DNA from: Granulicella sp. S156
Lineage (GTDB): Bacteria > Acidobacteriota > Terriglobia > Terriglobales > Acidobacteriaceae
NCBI RefSeq assembly: GCF_009766105.1
Contig: NZ_LMUH01000005.1
Span: forward strand, 396,315-460,314
Direction of reading: 5' to 3'
DNA length: 64,000 bases
In this document: positions 1 through 9,674 of the stretch, piece by piece
How positions within the stretch are numbered: the stretch's first letter is position 1
Layout of the letters: each line of letters opens with the position of its first letter
Notes under the pieces: generated by a model
Seen by the model: only the letters and a program-made list of their open reading frames with translations
The model's database searches: none
What the model was told of the DNA's origin: nothing
Translations under genes and position numbers: made by a program

Positions 1-450
1 GAGCGCGGCTTTGTCGAGGCTGGGCCGATTTTGCACACCAATTTTGTGGCTCCGGTCAGCCTGCTCACCTGGCTGGCAAACTACTGTGCGCAGCGCCACT
101 CCGGGACTCTGGCGGTGTTGTCGTCGGTAGCCGGCGAGCGCGGCCGCAAGTCGAACTACGTATACGGATCGTCCAAGGCTGGGCTGACAGTCTTCGTCGA
201 CGGGCTGCGCAACCGGATTGACCGTGAAGGCGTACGCGTCATGACGATCAAACCCGGTCCGGTGAAGACGGCGATGACGCAGTCGATGAAGGGCAACGAG
301 AAGTTTGCCGACGTAGAAACGGTCGCCGCGACACTGGTGAAGGCGATTGATAAGGGCACAGACGTGGTCTACGTGCCGGGAATCTGGCGGATCATCATGA
401 CGGTGATTCGCGCGATCCCTGAGCGCGTGTTCAAGAAGCTGAACCTGTAG
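1..450 (+). CDS. SDR family oxidoreductase, 5'-truncated by window edge
   Basis: This is the last 149 codons of a short-chain dehydrogenase/reductase; the reading frame is open from base 1, so the Rossmann dinucleotide-binding half is outside the window. The visible part has the catalytic serine strand (LSSVAGERG), the YxxxK pair in YVYGSSKAG, and the PGPVKTAM loop after the active site, all in the order usual for SDRs. The GRKSNYVYGSSKAGL stretch and the hydrophobic tail with a basic end resemble the reductases related to DprE2 (decaprenylphosphoryl-2-keto-ribose reductase), but that is only a likeness. The substrate is not known. A 508-base spacer separates it from the next gene, so it is probably the end of its own transcription unit. 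Confidence 0.85.
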   Translation, partial: ERGFVEAGPILHTNFVAPVSLLTWLANYCAQRHSGTLAVLSSVAGERGRKSNYVYGSSKAGLTVFVDGLRNRIDREGVRVMTIKPGPVKTAMTQSMKGNEKFADVETVAATLVKAIDKGTDVVYVPGIWRIIMTVIRAIPERVFKKLNL

Positions 451-958
451 AGCGCTTTTGCTCTTATTTCACCTGCAATCATTCGGAACGTAGAGAGGAG
501 CCTGCTCCTCGTCCGCAGCCGCAACGGTGCATCGAACATCCCTCTCGATCCTTGCTCGAGAGGGTGTCGGTTCCTGGCTGGTTTGGGGTGCCCAGCAAAT
601 ACCGACCCTCGAAACTCCAGTTTTCTATAAAAAGACACATTTAGCTGATCCGTCCTTTCGTAGAATCCCATTTTTTATATCTCCCTGTGCATTTTTGAGA
701 TTTTCTGGTCGCCGAAGCGATGATTTTTCTGACAGCAAATTGAAAATCCTTATTTAATGTCTGCGTCATATTGCCTATCGATTAGGCGAATAGTTTGGCA
801 TGAGGATTGCTACACCTGTTTGGATATAGCAGAACTGGGCCCTATTAGCATCCCCCAAAATTCCTACCTTTTATTCCTTGGTAGACGTCGCAAGTTTTCC
901 GGTTGCTCCGTTTAGTGGAGATCGATAGACAACTTCAGTTTGAGGAGATTCACCTAAA
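451..958 (+). other. Intergenic region carrying the leader of the first TonB-dependent receptor
   Basis: No credible gene is seen in this 508-base stretch. It is clearly more AT-rich than its surroundings between about 600 and 800, ending in a sigma-54 type promoter (795-811). An interrupted inverted repeat (GCCTA/TAGGC, 773-787) sits just upstream of that promoter. A GAGGAG ribosome-binding site at 942-947 precedes the ATG at 959. Confidence 0.6.
795..811 (+). promoter_or_regulatory. Sigma-54 (RpoN) type -24/-12 promoter
   Basis: The sequence TTGGCATGAGGATTGCT matches the RpoN consensus TTGGCACG-N4-TTGCT closely. The invariant GG (797-798) and GC (809-810) are separated by exactly 10 bases, the spacing RpoN needs. 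It lies about 150 bases upstream of the receptor start codon and points at it. An activator of the bacterial enhancer-binding family would be needed; none is encoded nearby. Confidence 0.72.
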
Positions 959-3900
959 ATGCGCAATTGGCTTGCAAAATTCGCCCTGTTGGCAGTAGTG
1001 CTCTCGGCTCCTTCTTTGATGAGCGCCCAGAATCTGTACGCCGCGTTGCATGGCACGGTAACCGACCCAACCGGCGCTGTTGTCCCTGGTGCTCTGATCA
1101 CGGTAGTCAATAGCAGTACAAGCATCACGACTACTGCAAAGACGGACAGCAAGGGCTACTACGTGGTGCCGCAGTTGCAGGCAGGCGGTCCCTATGCCGT
1201 TACGATCACTGCCAATGGATTCGATAAGGCGACGACGGGCAATCTCACTCTCAATGTGAACGACAACCGCGATGTGGACGTCAAGTTGGTGGTTGGCGGC
1301 AGCAATCTGACCGTGGAGGTCAACGCGACAGGTCTTCAGGTCGAAACAGCCGACACGCAGTTGAAGCAGATTGTGACTGCCACCCAGCTCGAGGAGATCC
1401 CCTTGCTGGGGCGCGATGCTGCTGGACTGCAGAAGCTGAATCCTGGCGTCGTCGAATCTTCCGACCGCTTCGGCAGCTTCTCGACCAACGGCAGCCAGAC
1501 TCCCGCGAACTCTTATTCCCTCAACGGTGTGGACATCAACGATGGCCCGCTTCAGAGTGAAGGCATTCAGGTCAACCCTGATGCCCTCCAGGAAGAGAAC
1601 ATCATCACCAGCACCATGAATCCGGAGTTCGCTCGCAACTCCGGCGCCATCGTGAATCAGATCGTAAAGTCTGGCACTAACCATCTCCACGGCAATGCGT
1701 TCGAGTACTACCGGGATACGTTCCTGAACGCGACTCCCTACCTGTCTACGCTAAAGCCGCAGTTTCATCAGAATCTCTACGGCGGTACCTTGGGCGGCCC
1801 GGTGATACACGACAAGCTCTTCCTGTTCCTGGCCTATCAGGGGCTACGCAGCCGTACTGGCGCCCCGACAAGTTCGACTACCCTTACTGCTGCGGATTTA
1901 GCGGGCAATTTTACCAACGATTCGAATTTTGCCAGTGGGGGTACGAATAGCGGCGGCCTGACCTCAAATCCGATTCCGAACAACATTGTCGGTGCCCTCG
2001 GGTGCCCCCAGGGCTCCACCTGGAGTTCATGCTTTCCGGCGGTAAATGGCACAACGGCAGTAAATGTACCGACGTCAGCGTGGAACTCGCTTGCCTCCAG
2101 CATTACGCAAAAATACATTCCACAAGCGAACTCTGCAGGCGATATTTACAACTTCAACTCCTCCGACACGGCGGCGCAGGATCAAGGCGTCATTCGTGTC
2201 GACTACACGCCCACCTCACGCGACACCATCTGGGGCTCGTCGGTCTTCCAGTCCAGCCCCTCCACTGCCTCACAGTCCTTTGGAGGCGGTAGCCTCCCGG
2301 GATTCGGCACGGTGCAAGCGGAACACTTCAAGATATTTAGCGGTGCTTATACGCACACCTTCAATGCCAGCACCCTGAATGAACTGCGAGCCAGCTACTA
2401 CCGGTTCAACTTTAAGGCGGTAGAGCCAGCGAACCCTGCGCTGCCAAGTTCCTACGGGTTTACCGGAATCACCCCGCAGAACACTACATCGCCGGGCTTC
2501 CCCTACCTGTCGATTGGCTCGTTCCAGGTGGGCAACAGTCTTGAAGGCCCACAGCCTCGCTTGGATAGTAACCTCACCTTCAGCGACAATTTTACGAAGA
2601 TCGTTGGAGGACACTCTCTCAAATTCGGTGGCTCCTATGAACAGTTCCGGGTCGACAACCCATTCGCCTTCGACAACAACGGAAACTTCGGCTACTCGGG
2701 TGGTACGGGTGGGGGCGGACTTTATACCTCGGGCGACCCGATCCTCGACTTTGAACTGGGTATTCCTGATACCTACGCGCAGACCAGCAATGGCGACATC
2801 AATGTGCTTGCCTCTGAAATCTATGCGTATGCCCAGGATAGCTATAAGGCCACCTCAACGCTGACCCTCAACTATGGCATTGCATGGGATGTGGAAGCTC
2901 CCACCAAAAATGCTCAATTTGGAGGTCTTGGGATCAACTGCTGGTCTCTCTCTTCCACCGAATCCGTTGTCTTCCCCGGAGCCCCTCCGGGACTCGGATT
3001 TCCTGGTGATCCTGGCTGCAATCGCGCTGGCGGTCCCACCACACACTTTAACCGCTTCGGTCCGCGTTTCGGTTTTGCGTGGTCCCCGGACTCCGGACTC
3101 CCCTGGCTGACAGGTGCGCCCGGCTCGCATAGTTTCTCCATTCGCGGCGGTTACGGTATCTACTACAACCGCGATCAGGAAGAGCAGTCGCTGCAAAACC
3201 TTGAAGATCCGCCATTTTTCCTGTTCTCGCATGGCGCAGCCGACGTTGGCGGAAGCCCTGCGTTTACCTCACCCTTTTCGGATGTTACGGGCACTGCAGC
3301 GGTGTCAGAGCCCAATGTCTTCCCCTTCACGGTTCCGACAGCAGGCGCAACCATCAATTGGGCCGGTCTCTACCATTCCCTGGGTCTTGCGACCTTCAAT
3401 CCGAGCCAGTACACCGTTCCCTACGTCGAAAACTTCAACCTCAACGTACAGCGGTCTCTGTCGAGCACCCTTCTATTGCAGGTCGGTTATGTCGGCTCCC
3501 TCGGACGCCATCTGGCTAGCTGGTATGAAGGCGACCCGATTACTGCTGCCGGCCACGCAGCCTGCTTAGCAGGCTCTGTCCCAGCCGGATATCCATCGAA
3601 CTACAACTGCAACAGCGGATTGGCTGGCGCGATTCATCAGTATTTTCCGCAGTTTACTGCTGATGCTGCTGCTCTCGTTCCTAGTAATCCGGCAGGTTTA
3701 CCCAATGGAACTCCTTGGTACACCAGCATCGCCACACAGACCACCGAAAACGCGTCAAGCTATAACTCTCTACAGGTCAGCCTTGTGAAATCTCGCTCCC
3801 ATGGCTTTAGTGGCACCTTTGCCTACACCTATTCGCATGCCCTGGACAATGGCTCAGGCTATGAGAGTTCGACAGGAAGTGAGTCGCAAGGTGCCGGTCA

Positions 3901-4591
3901 CGTTCAGATATCGACACCCGGTTTCACCTACCTCAACTATGGAGACTCCGACTACGATGCTCGTCATCGGTTTGTAGCTTCGTATGTCTATGAGGTGCCA
4001 GTCTTTGCTGCCATCCGCTCAAACGCCCTTCTCCGCGAGACGCTCGCAGGCTGGGAAGTTGGCGGTGTTACCGTCCTCCAGACAGGATTTCCGATCGGTA
4101 TCGCGGAGGGAGCAGACAGGTCCTTATGGTGCGATGGCTATAGCTACTTCGGCTGTGGCGATACGCCTGTAACTTCGAGCTTCCACATCAAGCACGAGGA
4201 CATCAGGAAGGTCCAGACTTTATCGGATGGAGAAGGCAATCCCATCACCGGTCACTTCTATTTCGATCCCTCTACCTTTACTGACGAGCCGGTTGGAACC
4301 TACGGAAACGTAAAGCGCAACTCTCTCCTTCACGGTCCCGGTTACAACTACACGGACCTTCAACTCTCCAAGAACTTCCACTTCTCCGCTGCGCATACGG
4401 ATCGTTATGTCCAACTTAGGATTGAAGCGGCCAACGCGTTCAACCATGCGAATTTTGCGGCGCCTGGTGGAAATTTCGCGGGTAGTAAATCAACGTTTGG
4501 TGTAGTGACCACAGTACAAGCGACTGCCGATCCAAATCAGGATCCAACACCAGCTCGTGTATTCCAGCTCGTCGGCAAGGTTTACTTCTAA
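959..4591 (+). CDS. TonB-dependent receptor, Oar-like, with carboxypeptidase-regulatory-like N-terminus
   Basis: This 1210-residue protein is predicted to be an outer-membrane beta-barrel that takes up large substrates with TonB energy. A signal peptide covers about residues 1-23, ending SLMSAQ. A carboxypeptidase-regulatory-like (transthyretin-fold) domain follows at about 27-115 (GTVTDPTGAVVPGA, then SKGYYVVPQL). The plug domain lies at about 130-260, with SLNGVDIND and VNQIVKSGTNHLHG. The rest is barrel and closes with the aromatic residue VYF. No clear TonB box was identified. The start is fixed by GAGGAG 11 bases before the ATG. It is followed by a strong terminator and seems to be monocistronic. 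Its sigma-54 promoter suggests control by a specific stimulus. The substrate cannot be read from the sequence. Confidence 0.92.
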   Translation: MRNWLAKFALLAVVLSAPSLMSAQNLYAALHGTVTDPTGAVVPGALITVVNSSTSITTTAKTDSKGYYVVPQLQAGGPYAVTITANGFDKATTGNLTLNVNDNRDVDVKLVVGGSNLTVEVNATGLQVETADTQLKQIVTATQLEEIPLLGRDAAGLQKLNPGVVESSDRFGSFSTNGSQTPANSYSLNGVDINDGPLQSEGIQVNPDALQEENIITSTMNPEFARNSGAIVNQIVKSGTNHLHGNAFEYYRDTFLNATPYLSTLKPQFHQNLYGGTLGGPVIHDKLFLFLAYQGLRSRTGAPTSSTTLTAADLAGNFTNDSNFASGGTNSGGLTSNPIPNNIVGALGCPQGSTWSSCFPAVNGTTAVNVPTSAWNSLASSITQKYIPQANSAGDIYNFNSSDTAAQDQGVIRVDYTPTSRDTIWGSSVFQSSPSTASQSFGGGSLPGFGTVQAEHFKIFSGAYTHTFNASTLNELRASYYRFNFKAVEPANPALPSSYGFTGITPQNTTSPGFPYLSIGSFQVGNSLEGPQPRLDSNLTFSDNFTKIVGGHSLKFGGSYEQFRVDNPFAFDNNGNFGYSGGTGGGGLYTSGDPILDFELGIPDTYAQTSNGDINVLASEIYAYAQDSYKATSTLTLNYGIAWDVEAPTKNAQFGGLGINCWSLSSTESVVFPGAPPGLGFPGDPGCNRAGGPTTHFNRFGPRFGFAWSPDSGLPWLTGAPGSHSFSIRGGYGIYYNRDQEEQSLQNLEDPPFFLFSHGAADVGGSPAFTSPFSDVTGTAAVSEPNVFPFTVPTAGATINWAGLYHSLGLATFNPSQYTVPYVENFNLNVQRSLSSTLLLQVGYVGSLGRHLASWYEGDPITAAGHAACLAGSVPAGYPSNYNCNSGLAGAIHQYFPQFTADAAALVPSNPAGLPNGTPWYTSIATQTTENASSYNSLQVSLVKSRSHGFSGTFAYTYSHALDNGSGYESSTGSESQGAGHVQISTPGFTYLNYGDSDYDARHRFVASYVYEVPVFAAIRSNALLRETLAGWEVGGVTVLQTGFPIGIAEGADRSLWCDGYSYFGCGDTPVTSSFHIKHEDIRKVQTLSDGEGNPITGHFYFDPSTFTDEPVGTYGNVKRNSLLHGPGYNYTDLQLSKNFHFSAAHTDRYVQLRIEAANAFNHANFAAPGGNFAGSKSTFGVVTTVQATADPNQDPTPARVFQLVGKVYF

Positions 4592-4612
4592 CCGAGACCC
4601 TTTGAAACGAGT

Positions 4613-4672
4613 GCGAGGCTTTTACCGCAAGACATCGAAAGGTGTTCCTGCGGTGGAAGCCTCGCTTTTTTT
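4613..4672 (+). terminator. Rho-independent terminator of the first receptor gene
   Basis: The arms GCGAGGCTT (4613-4621) and AAGCCTCGC (4657-4665) pair perfectly and run into seven T. An inner stem (CCGCA with TGCGG) lengthens the hairpin. It lies 21 bases after the stop codon. Confidence 0.9.
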
Positions 4673-5185
4673 GATAGGTGCAGCCTACAGGAATCCGCTT
4701 GCCAAAAGAATGGTGTTGCGGACTTCGCTCAAGATCGTGGATGCTTGCGGCTTATTCGGTTGCAAAACCAGGGCTTGGATGCCCGTACGGATTGAAGCCT
4801 GTAAAACTTAGGACGCTTTCCCCAGCTGCACCATAGCGGCTATCACAGATAGGGCAGGTAGGCTTACTGCACACTTTTGTGGTTGTAAATGCAGTAAATA
4901 ATATCGCATTGCGATAAATCCCAAAAATGGGATAATTGCGTCAGAACCCGTCCACGAATTTACTGAAAATTGTATCTTTGGTGTACTTGATGCATTCGCT
5001 CCGGTCGAATGTTGGCCGAATTTTCAAGAAAAATAAGGTCTATCTGTAAACTTTTTTGTTTGGCTAAGCGATTGCCTACACCTCGCTGGGTCACAAAAAC
5101 AGCGTTGCGGAATCAGGAAATGCAGGAGGCTAAACGTCTTCGTTGGCTCTTGATACATCTAGCACGCGAGTTATCAGGAGACAGA
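4673..5185 (+). other. Intergenic region upstream of the second TonB-dependent receptor
   Basis: No gene is supported here. An open frame continues upstream from the receptor to 5009 but lacks a ribosome-binding site and would bury the signal peptide. The stretch holds two adjacent palindromes (4902-4932) and a weak RpoN-like element at about 4978-4994, where GG and GC are again 10 bases apart but the rest of the match is poor. Confidence 0.5.
4902..4932. promoter_or_regulatory. Two adjacent palindromes, possible regulator binding sites
   Basis: TATCGCATTGCGATA (4902-4916) is a perfect palindrome around one central base. Two bases later comes TCCCA-AAAA-TGGGA (4919-4932). The first resembles operators of the TCGCA-N-TGCGA type used by several IclR-family regulators. 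They lie about 260 bases before the receptor start codon. That they are bound by a protein is inference. Confidence 0.4.
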
Positions 5186-8100
5186 ATGAAGAAGGCTCTT
5201 ATCTTTGCCATACTTTTTCTATTGGCAACAGGCATTGCACTGGCTCAAACAAGCAAAGGTATCCTTGTAGGGGTTGCGCGCGATTCTACCGGAGCGGTGA
5301 TCGTTGGCGCGCAGATCGCTGTCCGTAATGAGCTGACGGGAGAATCCCGCAATGCTACGACCAATGGTGGTGGTGCTTATCGTATTGATGCGCTAGGTCC
5401 CGGCTTGTATACCCTGCGTGCGACCGCATCTGGATTCGACGTTGCGAATGTCGAGCATTTGAAGGTAGACCCTTCCATCGTCACCTCGTATGATGCCACG
5501 TTAGCCGTGGGAACTTCTGCAACCACGGTGGATGTCCAGGCCACTTCCAATCTCATCGATACTGAAAATGCACAACTTGCTGGAACGTTCGGCGCGACAG
5601 AGCTAAGGAATATCCCGATCTTCAGTCTCAACCCTATCGAGCTCACCTATACGGCGCCAGGAGTTCAGTTGACGGATCAGGGCGGCCAGGGAGATGGCGT
5701 ATCGATTCAGGTCAATGGTTCCCGTCCGCGAGCTAATAACTTTCTTATCGATGGGCAGGATATCAATGAGCCAACGATAGCTGGGCAGGCTCTTCAGCCG
5801 GAATTACCTGACATCTTTCAGTCTGTGACCGTCATCACCAATTCAGCATCGGCCGAGTATGGTGGGGCTGGCGGCGGAATTGTCAATTTGGTTACTCAGA
5901 GCGGAACCAATCACTTCCATGGCGGCGTTTGGGACTTATATTCGGGTTCCGGATTGAATGCGTTGGATGGAATCCAACGCCAGGGGCCGCACACTCATGG
6001 TGCAAAGCCGCGCTCAAACGAGCACCAATATGGGTTTACGGTTGGTGGTCCGATCATCAAGAACAAACTTTTTGCATTCGGGTCTTCGCAATGGTCGCGC
6101 ATCTATGGAAATGAGACAGCAGCCGTAAATCTTCTTCCCGATGCCAACGGAATTGCAGTGTTGCAAGGCCTAGTTTCGCAATCTCCAAACGCGGGAATTC
6201 TACTGTCTCTACTCGACAATGGTAGCTATCTAAATTCATCGACTTCCCTTGGGGGAACTACAACAGTAGCACTTGGAAATGGACGTCCAGGTGTTGAACT
6301 GGGCAACTTTCAGCGGCAGGCGGCCCCGCAGAAGGCTCCTGATACCCAGTGGTTCTACCGTGTAGACTGGCTCCCCACCTCATCGGATACTTTCTACTTC
6401 CGGTACCTGCATGACCGGTCAAGCCTTTCGCCCGATTTCTTCACGAATAACACGGCGCTCCCCGGCTTCGATACAACGCAGGGAGGAACTTCAGAGCAAG
6501 GCGGCGGCGGATGGACGCACGTTTTTTCTTCGCACATGGTGAACGAACTGCGTGCATCGGAATTGCGCACGAACTTTGGTTTCCTTCTGGCGCCAGCAAC
6601 CGCAGCCAATCCGTTGTCTCAACTGCCACAGCTTAATTTTGCCAGTGAGAGCCAGGCTGGTTTCCCTGGGCTTGGGATTGCTCCTGGTTATCCGCAGGAC
6701 AGCGCGCAGGATGTTTATCAGCTTCAAGATACGGTTAGCTATACAAGGGGCCGCCAAACGATACGTGTAGGTTTCGATATAGGAAGAGAGATTGCTGTAT
6801 CTGGCGTTCCCTTCAACTACAACGGCTCGCTCACCTTCAATAAAGGAGGTGGCTTCTCTGATCTTGGAAACTTTATCGATAATTACCTTGGACCTTCGGG
6901 CAGCGCGACTATCGATCTTGGGAAGAGCCGTGTTGATCCCCACGCCTACAACCAGGCCTATTTCATCCAGGATGATATAAAATTCACCCCAGAACTTACG
7001 ATCAATTTGGGAGCTCGTTACGAGTACAAGGCGAATCCGGAAAACTCGGTGGGCTTTCCCGCTATGGACCCCAATAATCCTTTCCTGCCTATCACCACGA
7101 AAATTAGGGTTAAAGAAGATAAAAACAACATAGCTCCTCGTATTGGTCTGGCCTTCACTCCGCAGGGCGGTGGATGGCTGGGTGCCGGTAAAATGGCATA
7201 CCATGCGGGATTCGGTATCTTCTACGATCCCCTTTTCTTGAATATTGTCGACAATAGTCAAACATCGGCTCCTAACATTGCTGCGCCTATTGCCACTTCC
7301 ACGCAAGGCCGCGGTGTGGCCAACGCGACGTCAATTATCCCGACATTATCTCCGGTTATCGATCCTACAAATACACTTGAGCTTGTAGTCAATAACCTGG
7401 TCAACCCACAGACCTTTCAGTGGAATCTTGGGTTTGAACGGCAGTTACCCGCCAACCTCAAGTTGACGATCAACTATGTGGGTACTCGCTCGGAGAAGCT
7501 CTTTGCCAATCAGCAATACAATTATTTTGGTCCTACGCAGGCAAATGATTATCAGCCCGGCGAGCGTCTCGATCCGACTCGAGGACCGATCATAGCTCGT
7601 GGTAATTTCGCAGACTCTATTTATCACGGCGTCTCAACTTCTGTCTCGCATGACTTCAAGCACGGACTGCTGGTCAATGGGACCTATACCTTCAGCAAAT
7701 CTCTGGATGATGGTTCGGAAGTATTTACGACCTTCAACCAGCCAACCTCGTATTCTGCAAATCTTGCCCCGGGAGGCCGTTCCGGAGAATGGGGCGCATC
7801 TCCTTACGATCATCGGAACTATTTTTCTGTCCAATACGTTTACAGCCTTCCTGGGTATAACCGTGAAAAAATACTGTCCCTGATCACCAATGATTGGACG
7901 ATCTCTGGGGATACCACTCTGCAATCGGGACCTCCTTCAACCTGGTCTCTCAGTGGAATAGATACAAACGGCGACGGAAGTTCAGCGAATGATCGTCCTA
8001 CGCTTAGTAACCCGCGCGCGCCTTACACCGCAGTTGGTATTGATGGTGCGTTTTTGGGGCCGGATGCGGTCACAGGAAATCCTGCCGTACCCGGCACTTA

Positions 8101-8476
8101 TTATGATCTCGCTACGAACAACACGAGCGGCACCCTTTCGCCGGTCGATTCATCTACAGTTCATTTCTTGATTCCAACTGCTTCCGGCAATGTGCGTCGC
8201 GATAGCTTCCGCATGCCTGGAGTACAGTACTGGAATCTTGCACTTCAAAAAAGTATCCCACTCCATGGCCTGACGCATATAGAAGGAAACACTCTTCAGC
8301 TGCGGGCTGAAGCACAGGATGTAGGGAACCATAACAACGTCGAACCCTTCGACATTGATTTGCTGGATGTTGGAGGCTCTTCTTTTATGAATCCCTCTCT
8401 GAATCGCTCTTCAGCTTCAAATGGGTCGCTTGCAGCAGGAAGGGTTATTCGGCTCTGGGCAAAATTTACTTTCTAA
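5186..8476 (+). CDS. TonB-dependent receptor, Oar-like
   Basis: The protein has 1096 residues and the same plan as the first receptor. A signal peptide (MKKALIFAILFLL to ALAQ) covers about residues 1-22. A carboxypeptidase-regulatory-like domain follows at about 26-110 (GVARDSTGAVIVGA). The plug has FLIDGQDINEP and IVNLVTQSGTNHFHGG at about 180-260. A large barrel ends LWAKFTF. The ATG at 5186 was chosen because AGGAG lies five bases upstream and because it places the signal peptide at the N-terminus; a frame extending to 5009 adds 59 residues of unlikely composition. The two receptors are similar in layout but clearly diverged, so they are not a recent tandem duplication. It is followed by a bidirectional terminator. 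Confidence 0.92.
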   Translation: MKKALIFAILFLLATGIALAQTSKGILVGVARDSTGAVIVGAQIAVRNELTGESRNATTNGGGAYRIDALGPGLYTLRATASGFDVANVEHLKVDPSIVTSYDATLAVGTSATTVDVQATSNLIDTENAQLAGTFGATELRNIPIFSLNPIELTYTAPGVQLTDQGGQGDGVSIQVNGSRPRANNFLIDGQDINEPTIAGQALQPELPDIFQSVTVITNSASAEYGGAGGGIVNLVTQSGTNHFHGGVWDLYSGSGLNALDGIQRQGPHTHGAKPRSNEHQYGFTVGGPIIKNKLFAFGSSQWSRIYGNETAAVNLLPDANGIAVLQGLVSQSPNAGILLSLLDNGSYLNSSTSLGGTTTVALGNGRPGVELGNFQRQAAPQKAPDTQWFYRVDWLPTSSDTFYFRYLHDRSSLSPDFFTNNTALPGFDTTQGGTSEQGGGGWTHVFSSHMVNELRASELRTNFGFLLAPATAANPLSQLPQLNFASESQAGFPGLGIAPGYPQDSAQDVYQLQDTVSYTRGRQTIRVGFDIGREIAVSGVPFNYNGSLTFNKGGGFSDLGNFIDNYLGPSGSATIDLGKSRVDPHAYNQAYFIQDDIKFTPELTINLGARYEYKANPENSVGFPAMDPNNPFLPITTKIRVKEDKNNIAPRIGLAFTPQGGGWLGAGKMAYHAGFGIFYDPLFLNIVDNSQTSAPNIAAPIATSTQGRGVANATSIIPTLSPVIDPTNTLELVVNNLVNPQTFQWNLGFERQLPANLKLTINYVGTRSEKLFANQQYNYFGPTQANDYQPGERLDPTRGPIIARGNFADSIYHGVSTSVSHDFKHGLLVNGTYTFSKSLDDGSEVFTTFNQPTSYSANLAPGGRSGEWGASPYDHRNYFSVQYVYSLPGYNREKILSLITNDWTISGDTTLQSGPPSTWSLSGIDTNGDGSSANDRPTLSNPRAPYTAVGIDGAFLGPDAVTGNPAVPGTYYDLATNNTSGTLSPVDSSTVHFLIPTASGNVRRDSFRMPGVQYWNLALQKSIPLHGLTHIEGNTLQLRAEAQDVGNHNNVEPFDIDLLDVGGSSFMNPSLNRSSASNGSLAAGRVIRLWAKFTF

Positions 8477-8508
8477 TCTGAAGTATTTTGCCTTCGTTCA
8501 TAACTCGG

Positions 8509-8556
8509 AAAAGCGTTGGAGTGGTTTTCTCTAGGGAAAATCACTCCAACGCTTTT
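8509..8556. terminator. Bidirectional terminator between converging genes
   Basis: A 21-base stem (AAAAGCGTTGGAGTG...) with a six-base loop pairs along its whole length with one G-T wobble. A-tracts and T-tracts at both sides make it usable on both strands. It separates the plus-strand receptor from the minus-strand transglutaminase gene. Confidence 0.9.
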
Positions 8557-8589
8557 CTATTTCTCTAAATAGCCGCAGACAGATTGAGT

Positions 8590-9573
8590 CTATTGCTGTT
8601 GCGATTGTTGGTGCTGCCGTTTTGCCGGTGCAGGTTGCTCGGGGAGAGCCTGGGCTTTTTCTACCAGGATCGACCAGTCTTCCGGCACAGGCAGCTCGCG
8701 GTCGAGCGACGGCGTGCCCTCGCTCGGCGTCACGCGTACCGCGACTGTCAGCTCGCTCTTGGCGCGGCCGCGGAAGACGCCATGCGTGGGTGGTACGTCC
8801 GAGTAGTCGCGGCCGATAGCCGTGCGAATATGGCGATCGCCGGCGATTAGAAAGTTCGTCGGATCGAAACCCACCCACCCCAGCTCAGGCAGAAAGGCCT
8901 CGACCCAGGCATGGGTCGCCGATGCTTCCGAACGGTCGCGTGCATCCTCGCCGTGGTACAGATAGCCGCTGACGTAGCGGCAGGGAATCTGCAGCCGAGT
9001 ACGCACCAGCGCGATCATGATGTGCGAAAAGTCCTGGCAGACGCCGCCCTTGGTGCTGAGCGCGAGATCGATCGGTGAATCGGCCTTGGTGGAGAGCGGC
9101 TTGTAGTCGAAGTAGTGGTAGAGCTGTTCGTTCAGCTTGTGCAGCACGCTCAGCGGATCGTCGCGGCGGCGCAGATCGAGATGATTGGCGAGTTCTTCGA
9201 GTGCCGGAGTCGAAGTTGCGAACTCACTGGGCAGCAGCATCTCCCAGAAGTCGCTCTGGTGGACCTGGCGATCGAGCTCCGCCCAGGAGCTCTCGGGCAA
9301 CGATGCAGGCACCTCCAGATGCGGCTGCATCTCGACCAGCGACTCGGCGACAATCACCAGCTGCCCATGCTGGCCTGGGATATCGAAGTGGTGGACCTGG
9401 TTGGCCAGGTGGTCGCGATAGCTGAAGACGCGACAGCGCGGACTGACCGAGAGATGGAACGTGAGACATCGCTGGTTCTGGTCAGAGCGCGGGTGCATGC
9501 GCGTCTCCATGATGCTCTCGCTCACTTCGGTCTTGTAGAGGAACTTCGTCAGATGCCGGATCGAGTAATACAT
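8590..9573 (-). CDS. Transglutaminase-like (cysteine protease fold) protein
   Basis: The 327-residue protein belongs to the bacterial transglutaminase-like family. An N-terminal beta domain (YYSIRHLTKFLY, METRMHPRSD) comes first. The papain-like core follows with the catalytic cysteine in KGGVCQDFSHI, the histidine in SATHAWVEAF and the aspartate in VGFDPTN. The C-terminal tail is glutamine-rich. The start at 9573 is set by a GGAGGG six bases upstream; an earlier ATG at 9624 is possible. It is the last gene of a minus-strand group with an alpha-E protein and a circularly permuted ATP-grasp protein. Genes of these three families are often found together and have been predicted to make or cleave peptide-like amide bonds; the substrate is unknown. 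It is probably cytoplasmic, since no signal peptide is seen. Confidence 0.9.
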   Translation of the reverse strand: MYYSIRHLTKFLYKTEVSESIMETRMHPRSDQNQRCLTFHLSVSPRCRVFSYRDHLANQVHHFDIPGQHGQLVIVAESLVEMQPHLEVPASLPESSWAELDRQVHQSDFWEMLLPSEFATSTPALEELANHLDLRRRDDPLSVLHKLNEQLYHYFDYKPLSTKADSPIDLALSTKGGVCQDFSHIMIALVRTRLQIPCRYVSGYLYHGEDARDRSEASATHAWVEAFLPELGWVGFDPTNFLIAGDRHIRTAIGRDYSDVPPTHGVFRGRAKSELTVAVRVTPSEGTPSLDRELPVPEDWSILVEKAQALPEQPAPAKRQHQQSQQQ

Positions 9574-9674
9574 GGGGCCCTCCGTGCGGTTCGTGGTCGG
9601 TTCAAACTGCGTGAGAGTCAACATAGTTCTCTTGCGAATAGCCCTCTGGTGAAGCGTGTTGCTGTGTTGCTGAA

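Noticed and set aside
527-757. 76-codon frame before the first receptor
   Set aside because: No ribosome-binding site; it overlaps the AT-rich leader that carries the promoter.
5009-5185. N-terminal extension of the second receptor
   Set aside because: It would hide the signal peptide and has no ribosome-binding site.
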